Assembly: GCF_016185115.1 (NCBI RefSeq)
Contig: NZ_JACPOF010000004.1
Span: forward strand, 651,398-715,397
Origin: Polaromonas sp.
GTDB taxonomy: Bacteria > Pseudomonadota > Gammaproteobacteria > Burkholderiales > Burkholderiaceae_C
Direction of reading: 5' to 3'
DNA: 64,000 bases
Positions 42,865 through 50,457 of the stretch are shown here, in pieces (the stretch's first letter is position 1; the number at the start of each line of letters is the position of its first letter). The translations under genes were made by a program, and so were the position numbers. Below the pieces are notes generated by a model that made no database searches, was not told the origin of the DNA, and worked only from the letters and a program-made list of their open reading frames with translations.

Positions 42865-44214
42865 TTAGTGGGCCTTCACGTTCCAGCCAGCAGGGATGGG
42901 AGCGGCAGGGGCGGCACTTGTAGCCACTGGCTTGACCGCGCTGGGCTTGTAGCCGTTTTCCTTGCTGTAGGTTTCCTGCAGAGCTTGCGACTCACTCTGG
43001 AGTGCAATCTTCAGGCGGTTCAGCTTCTTGACTACAGTTGCATCGTCGTCTGTCGCCAGCGGAATAAATGGCAGCAGGCGCGGCGCTTCGCTGATCGTCA
43101 CAGCCGCACCGCTGCGGTCGTGAATCTTCAACGAACCGATGTCGCTGATTTCTGCGCGTGCATCTACACCCTTGGGGTCAACGCGGTTTAGCAACCCATT
43201 GGGTAAATAACCCTTGAGGCCAGTTGCAGCCGCATCGCCCTGCATCCCGCCTGCTTTGGGGTCGCCGATGTTCTTGCCGCCCAAAAGCGTCAAGGCGCGG
43301 TCAATGTTGTTGATGCTTTGAGTGTTTTGGATGATGCCGCTGTTTGCGGTTGCCGGGATGGGTTTGAGTGGCTTGCCGAGAGGTTGTCCATCCGCGCCCA
43401 TGACTGGAGTACCCGTAGGCACCTGACCCGCTGCGAGTTTCTTGGGCAGCGCAACCAGTCCCGCATCGGTTTCCATGTACTGCGGCGCGTTGAATGCTTC
43501 ACGAGCGCGAGCATCTGTGAGGTTTTGGCCCCTGATGGTTGCAGCTACGCTTGCAGCACTATCCGGGCTTTGCGTATTCGCCACGCTGTTGATGACAGCC
43601 GTTTTCCCGGTAACAGGATCAATCGACAGCGTATCGGTCTTGCTGCCAGTGTTGCGGGTTTCCGTCTTGGCCAACTGATCTTTTGCAGACAGCGTGGCCC
43701 TGAACATCAGGTCGGCCATCTGTGCAATTCCCTGAGGATTCGCAGCCACTTGCGCTTTGTACTGTGCGATCTGCTCGGGTGGAAAGATGTTGTTCTGCCC
43801 AAGGTAATCCAGCACGCTGTTAGCTGTTTCAAGCGTCGGATTTGCGCGCACCTGTCCGAAGGCTTGTCCTGCGGTTTCCAGGCGTTTATGGTTCGCCTCA
43901 AGGTTTGTTTTTTCAAGGGTTGCTTTTGCCGTAGCCTGCTCCGTTGCAGCCTTGTCCAGCGCCATGCCCTGCTTGTAGTTGCCAGCACCAAAAAGCATGT
44001 CACGCAGTTTTTTGGTGTCGCCGCCAGCCTGTCGGGTGAGGTCGCGCAGTTGCGTTTCGTCCGCAAGGCCGCGCTGGTACTCGTCCATCTTCATGCCATT
44101 CATCTGGTTCGCCTGCTGTGCAGACTGAATGCCCATGATGGCGGCGTACTGGCTGATCGGGTCTTGCTGCTGGTAGGGCTTGACGCCCAATGCGATGCTG
44201 GAATCAATTGCCAT
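42865..44214 (-). CDS. Phage internal virion/ejection protein
   Basis: 449 residues from the ATG at 44214 (MAIDSSIALGVKPYQQQDPI), which directly follows the upstream stop; the frame is open to 44256 but that start lies inside the upstream gene. The N-terminal YAAIMGIQSAQQANQMNGMKM pattern and Gln/Ala-rich helices are typical of the second ejection protein of podoviruses. The centre is Gln/Lys-rich and the tail Ala/Pro-rich (TSAAPAAPIPAGWNVKAH). Function is inferred from gene order (between two other ejection genes) and composition. Confidence 0.68.
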   Translation of the reverse strand: MAIDSSIALGVKPYQQQDPISQYAAIMGIQSAQQANQMNGMKMDEYQRGLADETQLRDLTRQAGGDTKKLRDMLFGAGNYKQGMALDKAATEQATAKATLEKTNLEANHKRLETAGQAFGQVRANPTLETANSVLDYLGQNNIFPPEQIAQYKAQVAANPQGIAQMADLMFRATLSAKDQLAKTETRNTGSKTDTLSIDPVTGKTAVINSVANTQSPDSAASVAATIRGQNLTDARAREAFNAPQYMETDAGLVALPKKLAAGQVPTGTPVMGADGQPLGKPLKPIPATANSGIIQNTQSINNIDRALTLLGGKNIGDPKAGGMQGDAAATGLKGYLPNGLLNRVDPKGVDARAEISDIGSLKIHDRSGAAVTISEAPRLLPFIPLATDDDATVVKKLNRLKIALQSESQALQETYSKENGYKPSAVKPVATSAAPAAPIPAGWNVKAH

Positions 44215-44215
44215 G

Positions 44216-45382
44216 TTATTGCACCATCCTTGCAAGGTAATTCGAGTCACCGCCAAAAGTGGCGTAAGGGTTTACGGGTGCGCTCAGGTCATAGTTGGGG
44301 CGCGAACCACTACGCCCACCGTTGCGGATCATGTCCATCAACTGGCCGCTTTGATACGCACTTGAAGCACCGCCGATTCCTGCGCTGACGGCGTTTGCGC
44401 CACCCACAAGGCCAGATGCCCGCGCATTGCCCGCCCCCATGATTCCGGACGCCTGAGCGCTGCCCATGCCAGTAAGTCCAGCGGCCTGCCCCTGCGCCAT
44501 GCCCATGATGTTTTGGCTGGCACCCTGCGCATAATTTGCCCCAGCACTGCCAATGGCACCCGCTGCGGCCTGTCCGCTGTTGTTCAGGCCAGCCAGCCGT
44601 GAAAAGGTGTTGTTCTGGTTGGTCACATAGCGATCATTGGCAGCGCCGTATTCGTTGGACGCAAACCCCTGGCCGTATTTCTCCATGGCTTTCAGGGTCG
44701 CGCCAGAAAGCTGCATGCCACGCGCCGCGCCGCTGTTCTCGACACCCTTCAGGCCCTCATCCATGCGGAACTGATAGCCGGGGTCTTTTTGGAATTTGGA
44801 GTTGTCAAACGCCTCGTTCAATGACCCATAACCCGAGAGCTGGCCCGGTGTATCGCCTGCGCCATCTTTGCGCGCAAGCGAGGTCATTGTTTCGTTGTGG
44901 ATGTACTTGTCGAAGTTCGGATCGTTCGCATCAGCGCCTTGACTGATGTACAGGTTGCGCAGGTAGCTGCTGATCTTGTCGTAACCGGGGGAGCCTACGC
45001 CGTTGTCGCCACCAATACCCATCAGGTAGGCCAGTCGGCTGTTTGCGCTGTTTCCTGTGTTCAGGTAAGGCTGATTGACGGCAACAGACTTGTCGTACAT
45101 GCCTTTCAGTACGTCATTGGCCTTGCCCGATGAATCCGAGAGGATGCCATTGGCGCGCTCGACCGCAGCGGCTTGCGCGGCGCTTGCGCGTTCTGTCGAT
45201 TGCGCTTGAATGTCTGCGGCCTGATTTGAGGCATCAGATCCCATCATTCCGCCGATAAGCGGACCCGCTATTTGCAGGCCCGTCATGATGGTTGATGGGT
45301 CGTAATGGCGCACACCCGGCTTGCTGTGTTCAAGGTATCCGCTGGAGATGAACTCCGAAGCTGTAGGGTCAAAGTCGCGCAT
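44216..45382 (-). CDS. Phage internal virion/DNA-transfer protein
   Basis: 388 residues. A hydrophobic Gly-rich stretch (MTGLQIAGPLIGGMMGSDA) is followed by Ala/Gln helices (ADIQAQSTERASAAQAAAVE). The C-terminal Gly/Ala/Ser-rich repeat zone contains GQAAAGAIGSAGANYAQGA, ASGIMGAGNARASGL and similar units. This layout fits P22 gp7/gp16-type or T7 gp14-type DNA-transfer proteins. The start overlaps the GNAT-like gene by 14 bp. The sequence-level homologue is not identified. Confidence 0.7.
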   Translation of the reverse strand: MRDFDPTASEFISSGYLEHSKPGVRHYDPSTIMTGLQIAGPLIGGMMGSDASNQAADIQAQSTERASAAQAAAVERANGILSDSSGKANDVLKGMYDKSVAVNQPYLNTGNSANSRLAYLMGIGGDNGVGSPGYDKISSYLRNLYISQGADANDPNFDKYIHNETMTSLARKDGAGDTPGQLSGYGSLNEAFDNSKFQKDPGYQFRMDEGLKGVENSGAARGMQLSGATLKAMEKYGQGFASNEYGAANDRYVTNQNNTFSRLAGLNNSGQAAAGAIGSAGANYAQGASQNIMGMAQGQAAGLTGMGSAQASGIMGAGNARASGLVGGANAVSAGIGGASSAYQSGQLMDMIRNGGRSGSRPNYDLSAPVNPYATFGGDSNYLARMVQ

Positions 45383-45680
45383 GATTTAGCCTTTCAGCTC
45401 TGAAATAAATATTGGTGCCGTCATCCGACAAGGCGTAAAAGCCAAGCCTGCGAACGAAACGCTGGCCTGCTGAGTTGTGGCTGGATACCTTTGTTGTCAG
45501 GTGTCCGTATTCCCTGAAAATTGGTGCCGTAAGCCGTTCGAGGTCTTGCCGGGTGAGCCATCGGCCCTTGTGCGATTCACCACGCATGCAGTGGATTTCG
45601 TTGCCCTTGACCATAAAAAAAGCGACCTTTTGGCCGCTTCGCATGACTGGGACTTCCGTCCATCCATCGGGCATCAACAT
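45369..45680 (-). CDS. GNAT-like phage protein (T7 gp13-type)
   Basis: 103 residues. MRSGQKVAFFMVKGNEIHCMRG, GRWLTRQDLERL and SSHNSAGQRFVRRLGFYALSDD follow the end of an acetyltransferase fold (Asn, then the R-x-x-x-RLGF helix-strand). Podoviruses such as T7 carry a comparable small GNAT-like virion protein (gp13) beside the ejection genes. The acetyl-CoA loop is incomplete, so catalysis is doubtful. It overlaps both neighbours. Confidence 0.6.
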   Translation of the reverse strand: MLMPDGWTEVPVMRSGQKVAFFMVKGNEIHCMRGESHKGRWLTRQDLERLTAPIFREYGHLTTKVSSHNSAGQRFVRRLGFYALSDDGTNIYFRAERLNHARL

Positions 45681-45928
45681 ACGGTGCCGACCCCATCTAC
45701 CCAGACAGAAGGGCGAACACTTTTCAGATACACAGGCTTGCCCAATGTCTGATCAAAGTAGCGGCGACCTATCCACAAGACATTGGTCGGCCTGTCCGCC
45801 GTTACTCCTGCATCCTGGCCTGATGAAATGATGGTTTGCCAGCGGCTGAAAACAGCCATCCATGGCACCGTGGCACTGCCCTTGTCATCAACAACGGGGG
45901 TATTGCTGGGAAAGTCAAAATTACTCAT
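45674..45928 (-). CDS. Small phage structural protein, unknown
   Basis: 84 residues from the ATG at 45928 (MSNFDFPSNTPVVDDKG), which overlaps the gp10-like stop as ATGA; the longer frame to 46069 is a shadow. Short, strand-rich and Pro/Asp-containing (ATVPWMAVFSRWQTIISSG), it resembles little-characterised proteins found between tail-completion and ejection genes of P22-like phages. Overlap with the next gene is 7 bp. I cannot assign a function. Confidence 0.6.
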   Translation of the reverse strand: MSNFDFPSNTPVVDDKGSATVPWMAVFSRWQTIISSGQDAGVTADRPTNVLWIGRRYFDQTLGKPVYLKSVRPSVWVDGVGTVC

Positions 45929-47322
45929 GCCTGCCGACCCCATGCCGCGACAAAGACGGTTTTCACTGGGTCCGTGACTCGGAACTTGAACAGGCCATCG
46001 CGGAAACGGCCAATGCGGTTGAACACTGCACGGGCTTTGTATTGACCAACCGGGCCAAAACTGCGCCACACTTCAGCGCCCCATTCGTGCCCACCGTCTC
46101 GGCTGACCTGCATCATCAGTTGCGGGTCGTTGCCCTGCCCGGTTTGTAGACCCACACCAGCCTCCATCTCAAGCCACAACTGCGACAGGTGCGTGTAATC
46201 ACCGTTTGCCACATGACGCGAGGTGAACTCACGCACGATGGTTGCGCCGTCATCGGTGTAAACACCCTCTGCGATGCGGTAGAGCTTGCCGTTTTCGTAG
46301 TCGCTGGCATAACTCTTGCCAAGCAGTTGAGATTGAATCTCGCTGCGATGCCGACCACCGCCTGACTCGATCTTGCTCCACGATTTGGACTGCCCGTCAT
46401 ACAGCCAAGACACATTGGCGGTCGGGAAATTGATTTGATAAAACGGATGTCCTGACAGCATGTAAGCAAACCCAGTCACATCGCTGAATGCCGCGTACTG
46501 CGAAAAGTTGTAGTCCATCTCAGGGGTGGATACAGCCTGACAGTTACTCCCGTTTTGTACGCAAACCTGAACCTGGCCCAGCCTGTTCTTGCGCAGGAAA
46601 ATCAGCGAATCCATGAACTTGGTCAGCGACCACCGCGCAGCAAGGCCCCACTCGATGGCAGAGCCGCCAATCTTGGCGTATGGGAAATCCTGCGCGCCTG
46701 AGTCGCCCCAAAACTCGGTCGTTTTCTCGCCGTACAGCACAAGCTGACCCTGCTCGGAGATGACCCGCACAAGGTTGTCGGGATCTGATTCAGCCGTTGC
46801 AAAGTCCAGCGCATCCCAGTTCAGTCCGTCATAGCTTGCAGAGATGAAAAATTGGCCCGTTCCCGGCTTGTTGACAATGAAACGGCCATTAAGGAAAGTG
46901 ACCGTATCTGCGCCGGGAAAATCTACGTCCGTGATCCTGACAAAAACCAGCGTGACCGTGTTGTAGATGTAGCCATTCGCGCCATCTACCAGAATGATTT
47001 GCGTGCCGTTGTCAGAGAAGCCAACCCTGCCCGCGGTCGTCAGCAGTGATCCCAAGACAGTGATTTCACCGTTATTGGCGACCTTGTACAGCGTGCTTTT
47101 GTGGGCTACGTAGAGAACATCGCCTTTCTCGTATAGGCCACGAATGGGTGATGCACCGAAGTTGACGAACGACACCAGACCCGGCGTGGGGTACATGGTC
47201 AGTACGTGCTTTTCGGCGTCTTGCTGAACCTCTACATACAGATTCTTGCGCTGCTGTGCATCGACGTTGGGCGACTTACCCTGATTGCCGATACCGAACA
47301 GGGCAATGGGCTGCAGGTTCAC
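45925..47322 (-). CDS. P22 gp10-like DNA-stabilisation/tail-hub protein
   Basis: 465 residues. QPIALFGIGNQGKSPNVDAQQRKNLYVE, followed by beta-propeller-like blades (GLYEKGDVLYVAHKSTLYKV, FNDNGTQIILVDG-like, WDALDFATAESDPDN), is the pattern of the P22 gp10 packaged-DNA stabilisation family. These proteins plug the portal-gp4 channel and connect to the tail needle/fibres. Its start overlaps the gp4-like stop by 4 bp. Gene order (coat, small, gp4-like, gp10-like) agrees with P22. Confidence 0.8.
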   Translation of the reverse strand: MNLQPIALFGIGNQGKSPNVDAQQRKNLYVEVQQDAEKHVLTMYPTPGLVSFVNFGASPIRGLYEKGDVLYVAHKSTLYKVANNGEITVLGSLLTTAGRVGFSDNGTQIILVDGANGYIYNTVTLVFVRITDVDFPGADTVTFLNGRFIVNKPGTGQFFISASYDGLNWDALDFATAESDPDNLVRVISEQGQLVLYGEKTTEFWGDSGAQDFPYAKIGGSAIEWGLAARWSLTKFMDSLIFLRKNRLGQVQVCVQNGSNCQAVSTPEMDYNFSQYAAFSDVTGFAYMLSGHPFYQINFPTANVSWLYDGQSKSWSKIESGGGRHRSEIQSQLLGKSYASDYENGKLYRIAEGVYTDDGATIVREFTSRHVANGDYTHLSQLWLEMEAGVGLQTGQGNDPQLMMQVSRDGGHEWGAEVWRSFGPVGQYKARAVFNRIGRFRDGLFKFRVTDPVKTVFVAAWGRQA

Positions 47323-48041
47323 AGAACGCGCCCCGCAAGAATATTGAAGCGCCCACCACCCAACTGACCGACACCAGCCAGTGACAACATGGGGGGCACA
47401 AAGTTCGTGCGCTTCAGGCCGCGCTTGCTGCCAGTTGCACGCAGATGCACAGCTGCAGGAATTGGCAGCTCGTTCTCGGGCGCCAGAGCTTCAGCAAGGT
47501 TGTAAACAATCGCGTTCTCATAGCCCGGTGGCAGCAATACCGCATCCGTGATGGCTGAAAACGCCGTGAGCTGCTTCCACGACCACAGATTGAGCGTCAT
47601 CGCCGCCGTGGGTGTTGGGTACAGCGTGATCGTGGCGTTCGGGAATGTCGGGTTACACCAGAGCGTGTCCGGTATCAGTGTCGCCAGACTCTTGAGCGTC
47701 AGGGCGTTGTATTCGGCCAGCGTCACAACATCGAGCGGATAGCTCAGCGAGTTGTATTGAATGTAGGAGGCCGGGTCTATCTCCATCGGCCTGTCTGAAA
47801 CAGTAGAACCTGTCGGGCCGACCGTGTAAGTCGCAAGGCCGGGGGTCAGGGTGATGGCGTCCAGCGTGGGCGCGTAAAGCATCAGCTTTTCATTCGCCCA
47901 GTCGTCTAGCATGGCATTCAGGGCCGTGAGGCCGTCAGCCGACTCGTCCGCGCTCGGTGTCTCACCAATGGAGTACGCACCAATCAAGCGGTATGCGCGC
48001 TTGATGAGGTCAAGCACGATGACTGAACGGGTCGGCAGCAT
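47319..48041 (-). CDS. P22 gp4-like head-completion/tail accessory factor
   Basis: 240 residues. VIVLDLIKRAYRLIGAYSIGETPSADE at the N-terminus and DGLTALNAMLDDWANEKLMLYA are hallmarks of the P22 tail accessory factor gp4 family. The middle part has PMEIDPASYIQYNSLSYPLDVV. The protein binds under the portal after packaging. In P22 the homologue also has a peptidoglycan-hydrolase tail; none is seen here. Confidence 0.8.
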   Translation of the reverse strand: MLPTRSVIVLDLIKRAYRLIGAYSIGETPSADESADGLTALNAMLDDWANEKLMLYAPTLDAITLTPGLATYTVGPTGSTVSDRPMEIDPASYIQYNSLSYPLDVVTLAEYNALTLKSLATLIPDTLWCNPTFPNATITLYPTPTAAMTLNLWSWKQLTAFSAITDAVLLPPGYENAIVYNLAEALAPENELPIPAAVHLRATGSKRGLKRTNFVPPMLSLAGVGQLGGGRFNILAGRVL

Positions 48042-48044
48042 GCT

Positions 48045-48272
48045 TTAAGCCTTGGCTTTTGCGATTTCAGCGGCCAGACGCTTGTCGCCCCAGCGTGCAT
48101 CGACAACGATGCCCAGCGCTTCAGCTTCAGCCTTCAGTGGGTCGCCTTCTGGCGCAGGAGGGTCCACCAGCGCGGGCAGATAGCCAGCAGCGGTCAGGGA
48201 TGCGTGTTCAGCTTCATCATTGGCGACGGCAAAGCCAGCACCAGCGGGAAGGGATACGTTCAATGGATACAT
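48045..48272 (-). CDS. Small phage head-region protein
   Basis: 75 residues. MYPLNVSLPAGAGFAVANDE is followed by a linker (LVDPPAPEGDPLKAEAEALGI) and a short helix motif DARWGDKRLAAEIAKAKA. The end resembles the small HeH/SAP-like DNA- or protein-binding module seen in phage head-decoration regions. It lies between coat and gp4-like genes, after a terminator. Function is unassigned. Confidence 0.6.
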   Translation of the reverse strand: MYPLNVSLPAGAGFAVANDEAEHASLTAAGYLPALVDPPAPEGDPLKAEAEALGIVVDARWGDKRLAAEIAKAKA

Positions 48273-48283
48273 TTCAGTTCCTC

Positions 48284-48318
48284 AAAAAGAAACCCCGCAG
48301 GGCGAACCGTGCGGGGTT
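48284..48318 (-). terminator. Terminator after the coat gene
   Basis: AACCCCGCA (48291-48299) pairs perfectly with TGCGGGGTT (48310-48318), with a 10-nt loop. On the minus strand the stem is followed by TCTTTTT (48290-48284). It ends 14 bp before the coat stop on the downstream side, so the coat message would be partly terminated here. Confidence 0.82.
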
Positions 48319-48332
48319 GGGGTTGATGTCGC

Positions 48333-49586
48333 TTAGGACGGGACGCGGACAGCCCATTCAGGGCGAACGCAGCCGTAACCGGCCAGGATGTCGAAGCGGC
48401 TGATGCGCTTGTTGTTGGTGATGTCGAAGCCGCGAACAAATCGCAGGTTGACACCCTCATACTCGGCAGCGTGGGCCATGTCCATGCCGTTCGGCACATC
48501 CATGGGCACAGTCACCAGCGCCATGGCAGATGGGTGAAACAGCATGTTCTGGCTGTAGCCAGTCGATGCAGTGCCCGTCTTGATGGTCAGAGCAGCGTTG
48601 TCCGCAGGGCGTGCGGTCACGTTCTGGTATGCGCCGCCTGCGATGATGGCCGGGCTGATGACAGCGGTCAGATTGCCCAAACCATCAGAGGACACATCGG
48701 CAGTGACCACAAAGTTCTGCAGTACACCCAGATCCTGCTTCGTCACCAGATTGACGGCGTTGACACCAGCGATGGTGAAAACGTCGCCAGCCTTGAGGCG
48801 GTTGGCAGCGGCGGCAGTCCACCCGTCCGTGATCAGCGATGTGGTTGCTGCGTATGGGTTGTCGGTCGCGCCTGAGTTGATCGTGCCTTGGTTGGCACCG
48901 TTAACCAGTGGCGTACCACCCAAACCGCCGACCGTGTGGGTTGGCAGGTTCTGGGACATCTGGAAGTCCATGCCCAGCGTGTCCACGCCCATCATGCCCT
49001 TTTTGTACTGGGAGCTGAGCTTGTTCTGGTCATTGAAGAAGCCAGACAGACCGCCGACCATACCGGCATTTGCCAGAGGATTCAGGGCAAACACACGGTT
49101 GCGGCCATCGCGTGGGCAGCTGTTGTTGTCCAGCACTGCACCAGCGGCCAGGGCTGCGGCAGCGGTTGCAGGGCCAGTACCAGGCGTGCCGCTGAAATTG
49201 GCAACTGCCTTGTAGAAACGCTGGCCTATGCGCAGGTCAAGCTCGGCAGCAAGCTGGGAGCCGAACGGTGCACAGTAGCGCTCTTCGAACTTGTCAACAC
49301 TGAGGGTGTTGTCGAAGTCGGTAAACGCCCAGTCGATGCCGAATTCAGGTTCAATCGTGATGGGAACCTGCGTCTCGTTGACATCCTGCAGCACAGCAGT
49401 TGCGCCGGATCGAACCTGCGCACGCACAGGGCGGCGAACGTTGATGGTTGTGCCCATCTTTGCGCCAGCCTTGGCAAATTCATCGTTGTAGTCGGTGTTG
49501 ACGTTGCCGATGAACGCGCTGTTGTTTTTCAGGTGCTTGAGCGTGGTATTCGTGATCCACGCGGGGGTGATGAGTGCGTTAGCCAT
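48333..49586 (-). CDS. Major capsid protein, P22 coat (gp5) family
   Basis: 417 residues. MANALITPAWITNTTLKHLKN at the start, then TTINVRRPVRAQVRSGATAVLQD and EFGIDWAFTDFDNTLSVDKF match the P22 coat family. The middle inserted domain (PTHTVGGLGGTPLVNGANQG) and the C-terminal FDITNNKRISRFDILAGYG agree in order. It assembles with the preceding scaffold into the T=7-type procapsid. RBS-like AAAGGCC precedes the ATG. A strong terminator follows. Confidence 0.87.
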   Translation of the reverse strand: MANALITPAWITNTTLKHLKNNSAFIGNVNTDYNDEFAKAGAKMGTTINVRRPVRAQVRSGATAVLQDVNETQVPITIEPEFGIDWAFTDFDNTLSVDKFEERYCAPFGSQLAAELDLRIGQRFYKAVANFSGTPGTGPATAAAALAAGAVLDNNSCPRDGRNRVFALNPLANAGMVGGLSGFFNDQNKLSSQYKKGMMGVDTLGMDFQMSQNLPTHTVGGLGGTPLVNGANQGTINSGATDNPYAATTSLITDGWTAAAANRLKAGDVFTIAGVNAVNLVTKQDLGVLQNFVVTADVSSDGLGNLTAVISPAIIAGGAYQNVTARPADNAALTIKTGTASTGYSQNMLFHPSAMALVTVPMDVPNGMDMAHAAEYEGVNLRFVRGFDITNNKRISRFDILAGYGCVRPEWAVRVPS

Positions 49587-49607
49587 GGTGTGGCCTTTCT
49601 GCTATTT

Positions 49608-50387
49608 CTAGCGTTTGCGTTTGATGGCGTCCTGCGCGTTCGACCACTCAATCCACCGCTTCGTGTCGCTTATGGGCGGCTCGGTGGATGTGGACCCACC
49701 CTTGACGGGAGTCAGTGGTGTGGGTGCGCTGGACCGTTTGGGTGCGGTCTTTTCAAGCTCGATGCGTGCTGCCAACTTGCCCATGTGGGCCAATTGCCTG
49801 GCCGGGGACAGTTCGAGAACCTTGTCCAGCTCGTCCGGGTTTTTGCCCAGATAAGTCAGCACATCGGCGGCTTCATCGAGTTCGATTGCGTTTCGCAAAA
49901 GGGACTTGCCTGCAGGTCCAGCGGCCTCGACATCGCCGTAAAAATCCTTCAGGCCATCGCCCAATGACTTTTTCAGCTTTGCCTCGACTGCATCAGCTCT
50001 TTGCCCAGTGGTCTGGTTTGAAACCATCTCCTGCGCTCGGGCCGTAACTCGCTTGTCAAATTCCGCTTGCGTCAGCGGGGTTTCTTGCGTCTGGTCCGGT
50101 TGCTCAACAGGGCGCGATTGAAGGCGCTCAAGCTGTTCGCGCAAAAGATTCGTCTCTGCGCGCATTTCGTAGGTCGTGCGCGTGAGCCGGTCAATTCGTC
50201 GTTGCTTGGCTGCGGCTTCTTTCTCTGCGGGTGTCAATTGCGGCTTGTCACCGCTCTCGTCCTTCGCTTCTTCCTGCGGCGCTTGGCCGTCTGCTGCTTC
50301 TGGTTTCGCTACTTCCAGGGTTTGAGCGAGTTCAGCCGCGTTTATTTGAGTCGCTGCGTCAGAGGCGACTTGGGTTTCAGTGGTCAT
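49608..50387 (-). CDS. Phage scaffold protein
   Basis: 259 residues, highly charged, Ala/Glu/Gln/Lys-rich and predicted mostly helical (AELAQTLEVAKPEAADGQAP, KEAAAKQRRIDRLTRTTYEM, LLREQLERLQSRPVEQ). The C-terminus is basic (NAQDAIKRKR), as in P22 scaffold, where a basic helix-turn-helix binds coat. The gene lies between portal and coat genes, exactly the scaffold position in P22. Sequence identity is not expected to be high in this class. Confidence 0.78.
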   Translation of the reverse strand: MTTETQVASDAATQINAAELAQTLEVAKPEAADGQAPQEEAKDESGDKPQLTPAEKEAAAKQRRIDRLTRTTYEMRAETNLLREQLERLQSRPVEQPDQTQETPLTQAEFDKRVTARAQEMVSNQTTGQRADAVEAKLKKSLGDGLKDFYGDVEAAGPAGKSLLRNAIELDEAADVLTYLGKNPDELDKVLELSPARQLAHMGKLAARIELEKTAPKRSSAPTPLTPVKGGSTSTEPPISDTKRWIEWSNAQDAIKRKR

Positions 50388-50431
50388 GCTTTAAGCAAGT
50401 GAATTCATGCGGAAAGCGCCGCAAGTCGCGT

Positions 50432-50457
50432 AAAAAAGCCCGCTGTTCAGGCGGGCT
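50432..50457 (-). terminator. Terminator at the portal-gene end
   Basis: AGCCCGC (50437-50443) and GCGGGCT (50451-50457) form a stem with a 7-nt loop. On the minus strand the stem is followed by TTTTTT (50437-50432). The 5' arm includes the last codons of the portal gene, so transcription of portal and scaffold/coat can be uncoupled here. Confidence 0.78.

Noticed and set aside
43318..44388. 356-codon plus-strand frame across the ejection genes
   Set aside because: Antisense shadow; the minus-strand genes fit gene order and have tight junctions.
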